A DNA stretch of 64,000 nucleotides from the NCBI GenBank assembly GCA_038025085.1, contig CM076145.1:19911557-19975556 (forward strand), in the 5' to 3' direction. The notes beneath the pieces were generated by a model. That model worked only from the letters and a program-made list of their open reading frames with translations. It did not search any database and was not told the origin of the DNA. Below, in pieces: positions 55,000-64,000 of this stretch; position 1 is the stretch's first letter, and each line of letters begins with the position of its first letter. Made by a program: the position numbers and the translations under genes. This stretch comes from Tetragonia tetragonoides (taxonomy: Eukaryota > Streptophyta > Magnoliopsida > Caryophyllales > Aizoaceae).

Positions 55000-55560
55000 T
55001 TCCCCCAAGGCTACTCCAGATGACTTGGTTAACCTCCTCACAAAAGGAAATTCCTCACAAGCAATTGCATTCACTAATGAAGACCTTCCACCCGAAGGAA
55101 CTCATCACAATAAGGCACTCTACCTAACTTCCATATGCGAGAAGAAATAAGTCCCAGTGACTTTAGTAGACAATGGATCCACTGTCAACGTTTGTCCTCT
55201 AAGGACCGCTCAATGTTTGGGCATAAACGTCAACAACCTCGCACACGCCGCACAAGGGTTGAGAGCCTATGACAAGTCCAAACGAAACGTTCTAGGCACA
55301 TTCTCAATCAACCTTAACACCGGACCCGTTGAGAAAATGGTACGATTCCATGTCATCGATATCCCAGCTTCTTTCAATTTACTCCTAGGGTGCCCCTGGC
55401 TCCATGGACTAAATGCGATAGCTTGAACATTACACGAAAAGGTCAAAATGATGGTCGGAGGGGTAGTTTTAGAGGTTAGAGCTGATTCTATGATCGCTAG
55501 CATTGAAGACGTTCCAGTTCTTAAAGTCGAGCACATTGTGTAAGACGAAGAATTCTGGGC
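55000..55560 (+). pseudogene. Element C aspartic protease
   Basis: Retroelement protease that would release gag and pol proteins. After ICEKK a TAA (55148) interrupts. The domain proper, 55151-55426, has VTLVDNGSTVNVCPLRTA with the active-site Asp in DNGS, then GLRAYDKSKRNVLGTFSINL and the second-half block FHVIDIPASFNLLLGCPWLH. A TGA lies at 55424 before TLHEKVKMMVGG, and a TAA at 55541. DNGS in place of DTG/DSG is common in this lineage. Upstream 55000-55140 (LVNLLTKGNSSQAIAFTNED) is linker in the same frame. Confidence 0.8.
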
Positions 55561-55985
55561 TTTATGACTGAAGGAGTCGCCGTACTCGAGCAAGATATAG
55601 CTCCTTTCGCACCATATTCCCACCTAGGAATTAATGCCATTTTAAGAAATCAGGGACACTTCCCTGGCACATCTCTAGGCAAAGATGTTTCTAAACCACT
55701 TCCAGTTTGGTCATCCAAAGCCGGAAACAATCTTTTCGGGTTAGGCTATAACCCCACCAAGCAGGAGTTATGGGAACACATCGCTAAAGAAAAGGCGAAG
55801 AAAAGGGACATTAAGGAAAATAAAGTCTATGACATCCCCATGGCGCCATACCCGCACACACTAAACGGGCAATTCGTCCAGTCTAGAGATCCATTCCCTT
55901 ATTATGGTTTCCCTGAGCCCTATGTTCTCCCGGTTTACGGAATCCAAGTTCCCGGATTCGAGGTCTTTAAGACTGCTATGTACTG
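55561..55985 (+). pseudogene. Element C protease-RT linker with G-patch-like motif
   Basis: The frame holds APYSHLGINAILRNQGHFPG then TSLGKDVSKPLPVWSSK and NNLFGLGYNPT. The spacing of G residues (PGTSLGK...GLGY) fits a G-patch, a glycine-rich RNA-associated motif known between protease and RT in Tat and some other retroelements. A proline/tyrosine-rich tail (DPFPYYGFPEPYVLPVYG) follows. A frameshift near 55985 separates it from RT. Confidence 0.55.
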
Positions 55986-55997
55986 GAAGAAACTCCT

Positions 55998-57410
55998 TTG
56001 CCTGTAAGCAGGAGGCTGAATTTGAACTGGGTAGAGAACACACCCAACAATGCTTTGGGTCTATTATTTGGACAAGAGCATCACCATCCAAAAGATGAAG
56101 AGCTCCACAATGCCAATAATGCAATTCAGGATGCAAACTTTGACCCAACTAAGATGATCACTCCAAACGAGGGTCAACTCACAAAGCAGAAACATACTAT
56201 AAGCTGGACAAGACCCAATGGAAAGAAGATCAAGATCACGATCTCCAAAGAATCCAAGCCTGACTCCGACACTGATTCCGACTGGACCGAGTCCGATTCC
56301 GAAGACGAGTCTAATATAGTAGAGTCGGGTGGTCCACCCAAATCTATGTTTAATTCTATTTGCAAGTCTAAAGATGTTAAAGCCAATAGTAATGGCTCAG
56401 TTGATGTTTCAGTTTCCCCTATCAATGAAATAATAACTAATTCTGCTTACTTCTTGGATTACTTAGTAGCTAATAATTCAAAAGATGAACAAGAATTGCC
56501 CAAAGAAGTAACTAAAGCACTGTTAGAGCATGAACAAAAGACTTCAATTGTGGAAGAAACAGAATTAATCAATCTTGCAAACGATCAAGAGCCGCGCCAA
56601 GTGCGCATCGGCTTATCATTAACTCCCAAAGAGCGAGAAAGCTTTATAAATCTCTTAAAAGAATACATAGACGTTTTCGCTTGGTCCTACAAAGATATGT
56701 CGGGAACAAGTCGCGAAATAGCACAGCATACAATACCGCTCAATCCGGATTCAAAGCCAGTAAAGCAGAAACTTCGGAGAATGAAGTCTGAGTGGGCACT
56801 GAAAATCAAAGAGGAGGTGCAAAAACAGCTCGCAACGGGTTTTATCAGGGTTGCTCAATATCCAGAATGGGTTGCTAACATAGTCCCCGTTTCAAAAAAG
56901 GATGGAAAAGTAAAGATGTGTGTTGACTTTAGGGATCTGAACAAGGCAAGTCCAAAGGACGATTTTCCCTTGCCACATATAGACGTATTGGTGGATAATA
57001 CAGCAGGACATGCCCTCGTATCATTCATGGACGGCTATGCAAGGTACAACCAAATTCAAATGGCTGAAGAAGATATGGAGAAAACCACTTTTATTACCCA
57101 ATGGGGGACTTATTGGTACACCGTCATGCCTTTCGGGTTGAGGAACGCGAGGGCAACATACCAAAGAACCGCAACTTCCCTTCTACATGACATGATACAC
57201 AAGGAAGCCGAGGTGTACGTAGACGATATGATCATTAAATCAAAGGAGAGAGAAGGGCATATACCCTCTCTAAGGAAATTCTTTGACAGGCTTCTGAATT
57301 ACAACATGAGATTAAATCCTCAGAAGTGTGCATTTGGAGTAACTTCGGGCAAGCTCTTAGGATTCGTCACAAGCACAAGAGGTATTGAAATCGATCCTAC
57401 CAAAATCTAA
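55998..57410 (+). pseudogene. Element C reverse transcriptase
   Basis: The first 200 residues are acidic linker; the RT domain begins near 56640 (KEYIDVFAWSYKDMSGTSRE). Motifs in order: KQKLRRMKSEWALKIKEEVQ, FIRVAQYPEWVANIVPVSKK, KMCVDFRDLNKASPKDDFPL, SFMDGYARYNQIQM, TFITQWGTYWYTVMPFGLRN, and YVDD at about 57219, which is the catalytic box. Two family-typical residues are changed: Ser of the GYSGYNQ block to Ala-Arg, and Gly of FGLKNAGATYQR to Arg. A TAA at 57408 ends the frame where Gln is expected. Codon and domain order continue directly into RNase H. It is homologous to the RT piece of element B but clearly closer to element A-type pol. Confidence 0.9.
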
Positions 57411-58323
57411 GCCATAAGGGATATTCCATCTCCCAAAAATGAAAAGGAGATAAGAGGATTCCTAGGACGTCTCCAATATATAAGTCGATTCATATCCAAA
57501 TTGACTATTACATGCGAGCCCATCTTCAAGAAGCTCAAAAAGGACACTAAATCTTCCTGGCATGATCAATGCCAGCAAGCCTTCGACAAGATTAAGGAAT
57601 ACTTAGCTAAACCACCCGTACTGGTTTCGCCCATTCCGGGAAAACCACTTATGCTATACCTAACAGTCATAGAAACCGCCATGGGTGCTATATTGGCCCA
57701 AAAGGTGGAGAATGACGAAAAGGCAATATACTACCTTAGCAAGAAATTCCTAGAATATGAAACACGATACTCCACCCAAGAGAAAACGTGTCTCGCATTG
57801 GTCACTACAACCAAGAAGCTTCGACACTACATGGTACAACATTCCGTTCATATAAAGTCAAGGATGAATCCGTTAAAGTACTTGTTCGAAAATCCCATCC
57901 TTAGTGGAAGAATAGCAAGATGGACCGTCATGCTTTCAGAATTCGATCTAACTTTTAAACACCAAAAGGCGATCAAAGGACATGCCATTTCTGAACATCT
58001 CGCCGAAAACCCAGTTACTCGTGAAGATGCTACACATGACTTTCCATATGAAGGAATAATGAGTGTCGAGGAGAACACTTGGCAATTATACTTTGACGGA
58101 GCATCAAACCAAAAGGGTTATGGTGTAGGAGTGTTATTAGTCAGCCCCGAAGGTGCACATACTCCCATAGCCGTCAAGTTAGATCATGAGGTAACCAACA
58201 ACGACGCCGAATATGAAGCATGCATCATTGGTTTAGAAGCGGCAATAGAACTGCAAATTAAGGATCTAATGGTATATAGAGATTCAACTCTCATCATAAA
58301 CCAAAATTTCCAAAAAATGAAAA
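57411..58323 (+). pseudogene. Element C Ty3 RNase H and second (archaeal-type) RNase H
   Basis: Same frame as RT. The thumb/connection has RGFLGRLQYISRFISKL. The first RNase H follows with PLMLYLTVIETAMGAILAQK (the first Asp position is not conserved: LTV for LSV/ISD types), KAIYYLSKKFLEYETRYS and MNPLKYLFENPILSGRIARW. The second RNase H has TWQLYFDGASNQKGYGVGVL, LDHEVTNNDAEYEACIIGLE and LMVYRDSTLIINQ, giving Asp, Glu and Asp of an archaeal-type fold; the R in VYRDS replaces the usual Gly. A frameshift near 58305 shifts to the integrase frame. A nearly identical domain in element A (37494-38030) confirms the reading. Confidence 0.85.
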
Positions 58324-59815
58324 GTGAAAAGCGAATCCCTGGCACCTTACCAGGAATATCTTGAAAAGATAGCCAAATATTTCACTTATGTCCGTTTCAC
58401 ATACCTTCCTAGAGATGACAACCAGTTCGCAGATGCCTTAGCAAAGATGGCTTCTATGATAAATATTCGAGATAATGTAATCTCCATGCCCATTCACATT
58501 CGAAGGCGCACTGAGCCCGCCTTTTGTAATGCACTTGAAGTATGCCTCAACGAGGAAGAAGAGGAAGAATGGTTTACCGACATTCTCAATTTACTCGCCA
58601 AAGGCGTTTATCCTCCACAGTCCACACCTAGGGCACAAAGAGCCTTAAGAAGACTAGCTGCACAATACATACATGTGCAAGGCAAACTTTATAAAAAGTC
58701 ACCACAAGGGTTAAGTCTTCTGTGCTTAAAAGAACGCGAGGTCATCAAAGTCATGAGCGATATACATAATGGCGTATGTGGTCCCCACATGAATGGACTC
58801 ACCTTGGTCAAGAAAATCCTAAGGCAAGGATACTATTGGACTACGATGGAGAAAGATTGCATCGAATACGTGAGAAAGTGCACACGCTGCCTACTTCACG
58901 CTAATTTACAACATAGACCACCTACCCCTATACATACATTCACTTCACCATGGTCGTTCTCTGCATGGGGTATTGACATCATTGGAAAATTCACCCCCAC
59001 AGGGAAAGGAGGCCATGAATACATTTTAGTCGCGACAGACTACTTTACCAAATGGGTTGAAGATTGTTCGTACGCAAGGATAGCGTCCAAACACGTGGCA
59101 AAGTTCATACATGACAACATCATCACCAGATATGGGGTGCCCCACGAGATCATAAGTGATCTCGGGTCTCAATTCAAAAAGGATGTTGCCGAGCTTTTCA
59201 CTAAGTTTAAAATTCAACATCGTCAGTCTTTACCTTACAGGCCACAAACAAATGGAGCCGTAGAATACGCAAACAAAAACGTGAAACAAATGATAGCTAA
59301 GATGACGGAAAACTACGAAGATTGGCCGGAGAAGCTACAATTCGCCTTATGGGGATATAGAACCACCATTCGTTCTTGAACGGGAGCAACACCTTATTCT
59401 TTAATATACGGAATGGAGGCGGTACTCCCAGTCGAGGTAGAAATTCCCTCTTTGAGGATAGCTTTGGAAAGTGAATTACCCGAAGTAGAGCGGGTTCAAG
59501 CCCGGTATGACCAATTAATCTTGCTAGATGAAAGACGACTAAATGCCCTACATTATGGTCATGTCTACCAAGCAAGGATGGCGAGGCATTTTGATCAACG
59601 ATTCAAGGCTAGAGGACTAAAAGAAGGAGACTTAGTCCTAAAAGAGGGGAGACCAATTGTGGCCGATCCTCGGGGAAAGTTCAAGCCTAATTAGGCCGAC
59701 CCATACCTTATTAAGACAATATTATCCGGTGAAGCAGCAAAGCTAATGGACATAGACGGCAACGAGTTCACCCAACTCACAAATATGCACCAACTTAAGC
59801 GGTTCTATGCATAAA
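58324..59815 (+). pseudogene. Element C integrase
   Basis: Begins with linker SESLAPYQEYLEKI and FTYLPRDDNQFADALAKMAS. Zinc-binding region: DIHNGVCGPHMNG and CTRC (58740-58890). DDE core: GIDIIGKF, then SDLGSQF in which Leu replaces the usual Asn after the second Asp, and NGAVEYANKN with the Glu. Stop TGA at 59377 precedes TGATPYSLIYGMEAVLPVEV. The C-terminal domain has ARGLKEGDLVLKEG, a TAG at 59692 in place of Trp (FKPN-ADPYL) and LMDIDGNEFTQLTNMHQLKR, ending about 59815. The catalytic triad is therefore still visible in a gene that cannot be translated whole. Confidence 0.9.
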
Positions 59816-60250
59816 TGTTAAATCTTTGAGAGAGCCCACTAAGGCACCAAATCCAAGTCAAAATCGGTCAACTCGTCCATGTGGGACCCACGACCGAAAA
59901 AAAAAAAAAAAAAAAGAGATTTGGTTTTACGAACTACATTGGCCTGATTCCGCATGGATATGTAGGTAACCCATGTAAGCCACTTTAACAAAATAAATCT
60001 CTAAAGGGAGTTTTGATCCATTAGATTAATGCAAAAATAAGCAAGTCTTTCATTAATATGGCTAAAGTCCATTACATGCTCTAATAAAAAAAAATTAAAA
60101 AAATAATAAAGCGCGAATAAAAAAAAAACAATAATAATAAATAAATAAAAGGGCAATTCTAAGCTACATCTACTTGGGCATCCAAACCCGTTATTTGAAT
60201 CATACTACAAAGCAAAAAAGGACAAGACTTGCTAGACAATTAGAGGTGGA
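59816..60250 (+). other. Spacer after pol with A-runs and post-pol motif
   Basis: Contains a run of about 19 A (59898-59917), the conserved motif 59930-59970 and A/T-rich low-complexity sequence 60085-60150. No gene. Confidence 0.55.
59930..59970 (+). other. Conserved post-pol motif, copy 4 (element C)
   Basis: CGAACTACATTGGCCTGATT then CC, GGATATGTAGGTAACCC, in the same relative place as in A, D and E. Confidence 0.7.
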
Positions 60251-61773
60251 CTACTCCTCCTTGTCTTTGACTTCGGGCTCTTGTACGGGTTCGCTAGGCT
60301 CATCAAGTTCCATTCGTTCTCTTGGAGCCCACCTTTCCCTACCATAGCTAGAAGAGGCCTCGTGATCATTGGGCCTACTTGGAATTACTTGCTTGGCCGA
60401 ATGGGCCGGATTCTTTTTCTTGGATTGGGCCTTTGCCTTACCTTTTCCCTTACCCTTAGTTTGGGGCTTGGAAGGTTTAGCGGGCCTATCCATTGGAGTG
60501 ATCCTTATACCGTTTGGCGGGCCTTGAACAACGCTCTCTCTTCCTCGAGAAGTTTAGGGTTGACTCGATGATCACCGCTCTAAATCCATTGCTCGTAGAA
60601 GATTGTCAGCCCATGAGATTGAGGAAATACCGGTTTAACCCATGTTGGACGACAACCCCAATATCGCTCCCAACGAAGCACTAAGGAAGGAGTCAAGGGT
60701 CGTTGACGAGGGCACACGCAGCTTACATTTGGAATTCTTTGTGGTAAACCATATTGTCTCAAAAGGCGGTTTGGCAAGAAGGAAGTTAGGGTACGTAAGC
60801 CAATAATCCTTGCAAAGGGCACGTTCTCACTACACCCTACAATCTTGGTGGTATGCCACCACGGGACGAACCAACCCATTTGGGTCTTAGTATAAAAGAA
60901 TTCCAACCACTCCTCGCATGAAGATAGGAAAACCTATCGACGTCTCGATGGGAGTTGCTTGGGTAAATACTTTCTGGTATGTATGGTAGGCATCTCAAGA
61001 ATGTTGAGCCTCTCTTGGAGCCATATCTACACAGAAACAACAAAAAGAAAAATTCAGTCAATACAAGATAAGAATTTCACCAAACAAAGTTAAATCCACA
61101 AAGATTAAAACTTTATCACAATACTTACTTGAAGGAGTAAAGGGCTCCGGGTGAAGGACTCTTGAGGATTGCTCTTGAGCCTATCTAAAGCTAGGATTGT
61201 CTCTCCCACAACCAAGTGCATAGGAGAGCTATCCCATTGTATCTATTCGTTCACCCTAAGAAGGCTAGCTTTGCCCCTATTGATGGTAAGCTTCTTTTCG
61301 GAGGGAATAAGAGCATCTTCATTAACACCAACAAACAAATAACAAAGGAGGAGGCAAAATACAAAGGCACGCTTCTTGTACCTCATGTCCATCGCACGTT
61401 GGGCCTTGGAAGTGAAGAAAGTCACAAGCTTGGCAAGGTCGACGTCCTCACCATGGAGCACTTGACCCGCTTGAAGGGGAGACAACCCAAGGTACCTTTG
61501 GAAATCACCCATGAAGGCATTCCCCAAGTAGGGAACGGCAGGAGGACTTTCGGTTGGAAAGCCAATTATGTCGGAGAATTCCTCCACCAAGGGACACATC
61601 TCCTGAGCACCGAAATGGAAGACATGGAATTTCGGGTCCCAAAACTCGACTGAAGTAGGAAGAAAGTCCCATAGAATCTTGACTTGTTTAAGGTAAAAAG
61701 GGGTGAGTTCTAACCTCTCCTCTACAGTCATGGAAGCCAACCAAGCATCAAAAGCATCATCAAAGTTCATCAT
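60251..61773 (-). pseudogene. Antisense accessory gene of element C: DUF7745-like, two exons
   Basis: Minus-strand gene directly after element C integrase. ATG at 61773 or 61770 (MNFDDAFDAWLASMTVEERL). Exon 1, 61773-61129, has FWDPKFHVFHFGAQEMCPLV, EEFSDIIGFPTESP and a segment RALDMRYKKRAFVFC-like, with a TAG near 61230. The intron is 61128-61027 (102 bp, GTAAGT...GTGTAG). Exon 2, 61026-60251, has IWLQERLNILEMP, GWFVPWWHTTKI, FARIIGLRTLTSFLPNRLLR, SHGLTIFYEQWI, then a lysine-rich stretch (KGKGKGKAKAQSKKK) that could be a nuclear signal and an acidic end. Stops also near 60945 and 60583. A TATA box lies at 61869-61876 on the minus strand. The truncated paralogue is at 26870-27639. Function unknown; additional ORFs of this type are known from Tat elements. 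Confidence 0.65.
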
Positions 61774-62708
61774 TGTTAAGATTAAGGATTTTCTCTCAAG
61801 GAATTCTCTCTCTAAGGGCTTAAAGCCAGTGGTGAGAAGAGAAGAGAAGAGAAGAGAAAGAGACCCAACTATATAGAGGCTACGGTTTGTTTCTCGTCGA
61901 AGATTTAAGGAAATTCAGACAAATGACGAAAAAAAGTCAGGCGGCCTTGAAGCTAGCCTGGACGGCTAAGCCGCTGGGACAAGCGGCCAAACCGCTCCAG
62001 CAAGCGGCCAAACCGATAGGAGAAGCGGCCAAAGCACAAGCCAAAGCGGCATAGCCGCTTGTCCACGCGGTAGCCGCTAGAGCTCTAGCACATCCACTAG
62101 GAGCTCTAGCGGTCATCCTGTATAGGCGCCTGATGTGCTCTTTTTGCGAGAGACCTAGGTTCAACCGACCCCACGCCTGACCGGGATCTATCTTCCTAAT
62201 TCCCACTTGGATAGATTTTGGAAGCCTTCCCTTATATTTTTCTTACCTTAATTTTGGCTCTTGCCATTTTTCTATTTATTCTCTTTTTATTTTCTTTCTT
62301 GATTATCAAGTTCCACTTTTATTCCTTTTATTTTCTGATTTCCTTTATTAATATTTTCCCCTTTAATTATCTTTTTCTATTTTACTTTTCTTTACTTTAT
62401 TTTTATTTTAGGGGAAGGGGTATCCCAAAGGTGCTAAATTCTCGGGAATCCTAAATTCCCGAATGTCATGATTTGTGATTTCCCATTCGAAAATTAGTTG
62501 ATTGAAGTTCACATATGGGCATTTGTATGACATGTTTGTGCGTGAATAAAATGCAATAATTTGTAGCAGGTTTAATACAAGCCCGAAAGTTCGAAATGCA
62601 CTACAGCAAATATCACTAGCCATCTTTGCCAGTACTCGGACCCGCCTGAGACGACTCTCCGGGTCCACTCGATGGTGGAGCACCTGAAGGACCGGGCTGA
62701 GACATTGC
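61774..62708 (-). promoter_or_regulatory. Promoter region of the DUF7745-like gene and spacer
   Basis: On the minus strand: a GC-rich cluster of AGCGGC/GCCGCT words (61930-62110), then TATA-like CTATATAG (61876-61869), then a CT-rich leader (61855-61800) and the ATG at 61773. The rest (62200-62410) is T-rich low-complexity sequence, and 62410-62708 is the tail of the next gene's transcript. No other gene seen. Confidence 0.5.
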
Positions 62709-63924
62709 CTAAGCTCTAGGGTCGAAAGGAAATAATGAACCTGCTAAGTAAGCGGGATCCAATGAATGACGAGGTGGCTCCGACATGCCGGGATAACCGC
62801 CATACTCCGTACTCTCCTGACTCCAAGAACCCCTCGGAGGGAGTGGAGGATACATGGACATATGATAGCCCGTATAACCCATGTAGGGAGGCGGTGCAGG
62901 CCATTGCGGAAGAGAAGGCACTTGGGGCGAGCTCCCCGTATCCACTCTAGCCCGAGGCGTCTCCTGACGCACCTCTACACTCTTCTGTCTGGGAGGAGGA
63001 CGCTGTGGTGTAGACACCAACTCCGGAGTACGAACAACTAAAGGCCTAGGAGGCCTCACCACGGGAACAGGCTACAAAAATAAGCTCCAGGTCAGAAAGC
63101 TACCAAAAATTCAAATCAAGCATTATTACTTGAAATGAACATACCTCTCGAACGTCGGACCGACGACTCGTGCATACACTCCGAGATATGAATTTGGAAA
63201 TTAGGCTCTTAAGGGCATGCATACCCCTAAAGTCCTTCAGTGTCTCAGCAGCATCCAACTCTGCACATAAGAAAAAGAATCAGCATAAATAAAAAGGAAA
63301 CATTGCGAATAACAATGAATTCTCACTTACCCCCCTACAGCCAGCAGGTAGAGGCAATCCCTCAACCTCCTCATCAGGACCACGAAACTCAGGAACCTGT
63401 ATAACCTGAGGAGAACCGTCCGCTCCTGTATAGCTCACCGACAAAGTAGGAGGAGTAGGACGCGGAGCAGAATTAGCCAAAGAGCTCGAAGCACTTAGCA
63501 AAGATTTAAGAATGTCAGACACATTTCTAAATTTCCAAACAAAGTTAAGAAACAAAAGTTCATTACTCACCGGATCGGTAGAGAAGTTGGGGCATAACCG
63601 CGCCTCAACGAAATCAGTATAAGCAACCATGAGATCCACCTCAGGATCAGCTGGAAGCAAATACTCAAGGGCATTTGCCCCAATGGTGGCCGCCCTCACC
63701 TGTTCCATGGTAAGGTGACGAACATAAAGCATAGAATCCGGAGGATCCAAAGGAACCCTCGAAGCCAGAAGGTAGGGGAAAGTTTGCCTAATCAGTCTCT
63801 CCCCCAAGAACCACTCAAAACCAAAGGGACCCTAAATAAGGATCCTCCTCTGGTCGTACACCCGAGCACCCAAGAATCTATCCGATAGGCCCGGGAGGTA
63901 ATCCGTCCATGGAAACCAATCAAC
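62709..63924 (-). pseudogene. Antisense accessory gene of element C: plant mobile domain-like, 3' exons
   Basis: Paralogue of the gene at 23783-26543; its first exons lie beyond the window. Exons: 63924-63571 (354 nt, against 348 in A), about 63499-63331, 63260-63145 (116 against 108) and 63071-62709. All junctions have AG before and GT after. Exon one here reads VDWFPWTDYLPG, then LGERLIRQTFPYLLASRVPL matching LGEWVFRQVYPDFYGPRIPL of A, with a TAG near 63836. The last exon is proline/tyrosine-rich (WPAPPPYMGYTGYHMSMYPP) and ends with RHSLDPAYLAGSLFPF, matching HSSFDPSQIAASIFG of A. Conserved intron positions between two separate elements mean the gene was spliced and mobilised as genomic antisense cargo. 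Function unknown. Confidence 0.65.
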
Positions 63925-64000
63925 CTGCAAAAGCAAGAATAAGCATACAAAAGGATAAAAGGACCAAAGAAGCACAAAGGAAAGTTGCTTACATCCTGAG

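Larger units (their letters stand above)
49676..64000 (+). mobile_element. Element C: Tat-type Ty3/Gypsy retrotransposon, 3' end outside window
   Basis: Chimeric 5' LTR, primer site, leader with tandem repeats, gag (53361-54987), protease (55000-55560), G-patch region, RT, Ty3 RNase H plus archaeal-type RNase H, integrase to 59815, conserved post-pol motif, then two minus-strand accessory genes. The 3' LTR lies beyond 64000. At least ten stops and four frameshifts make it inactive. Confidence 0.85.

Noticed and set aside
61216..61653. 145-codon plus-strand frame within element C antisense region
   Set aside because: Complement of the DUF7745-like exon 1, which has domain motifs, an intron and a paralogue.

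Overview
This window is plant nuclear DNA, almost certainly from an angiosperm and probably a eudicot. It is a nest of transposable elements inserted into one another. The evidence is Ty3/Gypsy retrotransposons of the Tat (OTA) lineage with TG...CA LTRs, a TGG-initial primer-binding site and a second RNase H domain, CACTA elements with GCAACGAC-type subterminal repeats, hAT and MITE relics, and spliced GT-AG coding units. I see no intact host gene, rRNA, tRNA or CRISPR array. Every long coding unit carries stops, frameshifts or deletions.

Layout. (1) 1-7084: element D, a gag-only Tat-type element on the plus strand with its 5' LTR cut by the window edge and a complete 1346-bp 3' LTR. (2) 7085-13468: AT-rich sequence with two inverted-repeat elements (about 7809-8988 and 11063-11700), a 75-bp tandem repeat and a relic of the D-type LTR (12412-12960). 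(3) 13469-16447: decayed hAT transposase, then a 702-bp CACTA MITE with a perfect TAG target duplication. (4) 16448-22080: LTR-like sequence, a 38-bp minisatellite and gag-only element E on the minus strand. (5) 22190-22765: plus-strand leader and gag fragment F, abruptly joined to a 40-bp remnant of the 3' LTR of element A. (6) 22766-38030: element A, a minus-strand Tat element with two spliced genes in antisense orientation (plant mobile domain type and DUF7745 type). Its pol is split by a CACTA element (29430-37490), which is itself split by a 3.2-kb gag-only LTR element with an internal inversion (33817-36982). (7) 38031-49675: element B, another minus-strand Tat element, with four plus-strand (antisense) TATA-headed units. 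The first is a multi-exon Transposase_28-like gene and the other three are short serine-rich/coiled-coil units. (8) 49676-64000: element C on the plus strand, with a chimeric 5' LTR, then gag, protease, G-patch, RT, two RNase H domains and integrase, followed by antisense DUF7745-type and mobile-domain-type genes; its end lies outside the window.

How it fits together. Insertions read as a nest: A contains CACTA, which contains the 3.2-kb LTR element; A also contains B, which contains C. The most interesting signal is the antisense cargo of elements A, B and C. These genes have their own promoters, conserved introns and recognisable domains, and paralogous copies lie at the same place in A and C. 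The second most interesting is the inversion in the small LTR element, whose 3' LTR pieces (806 + 23 bp) add exactly to the 829-bp length of its 5' LTR.
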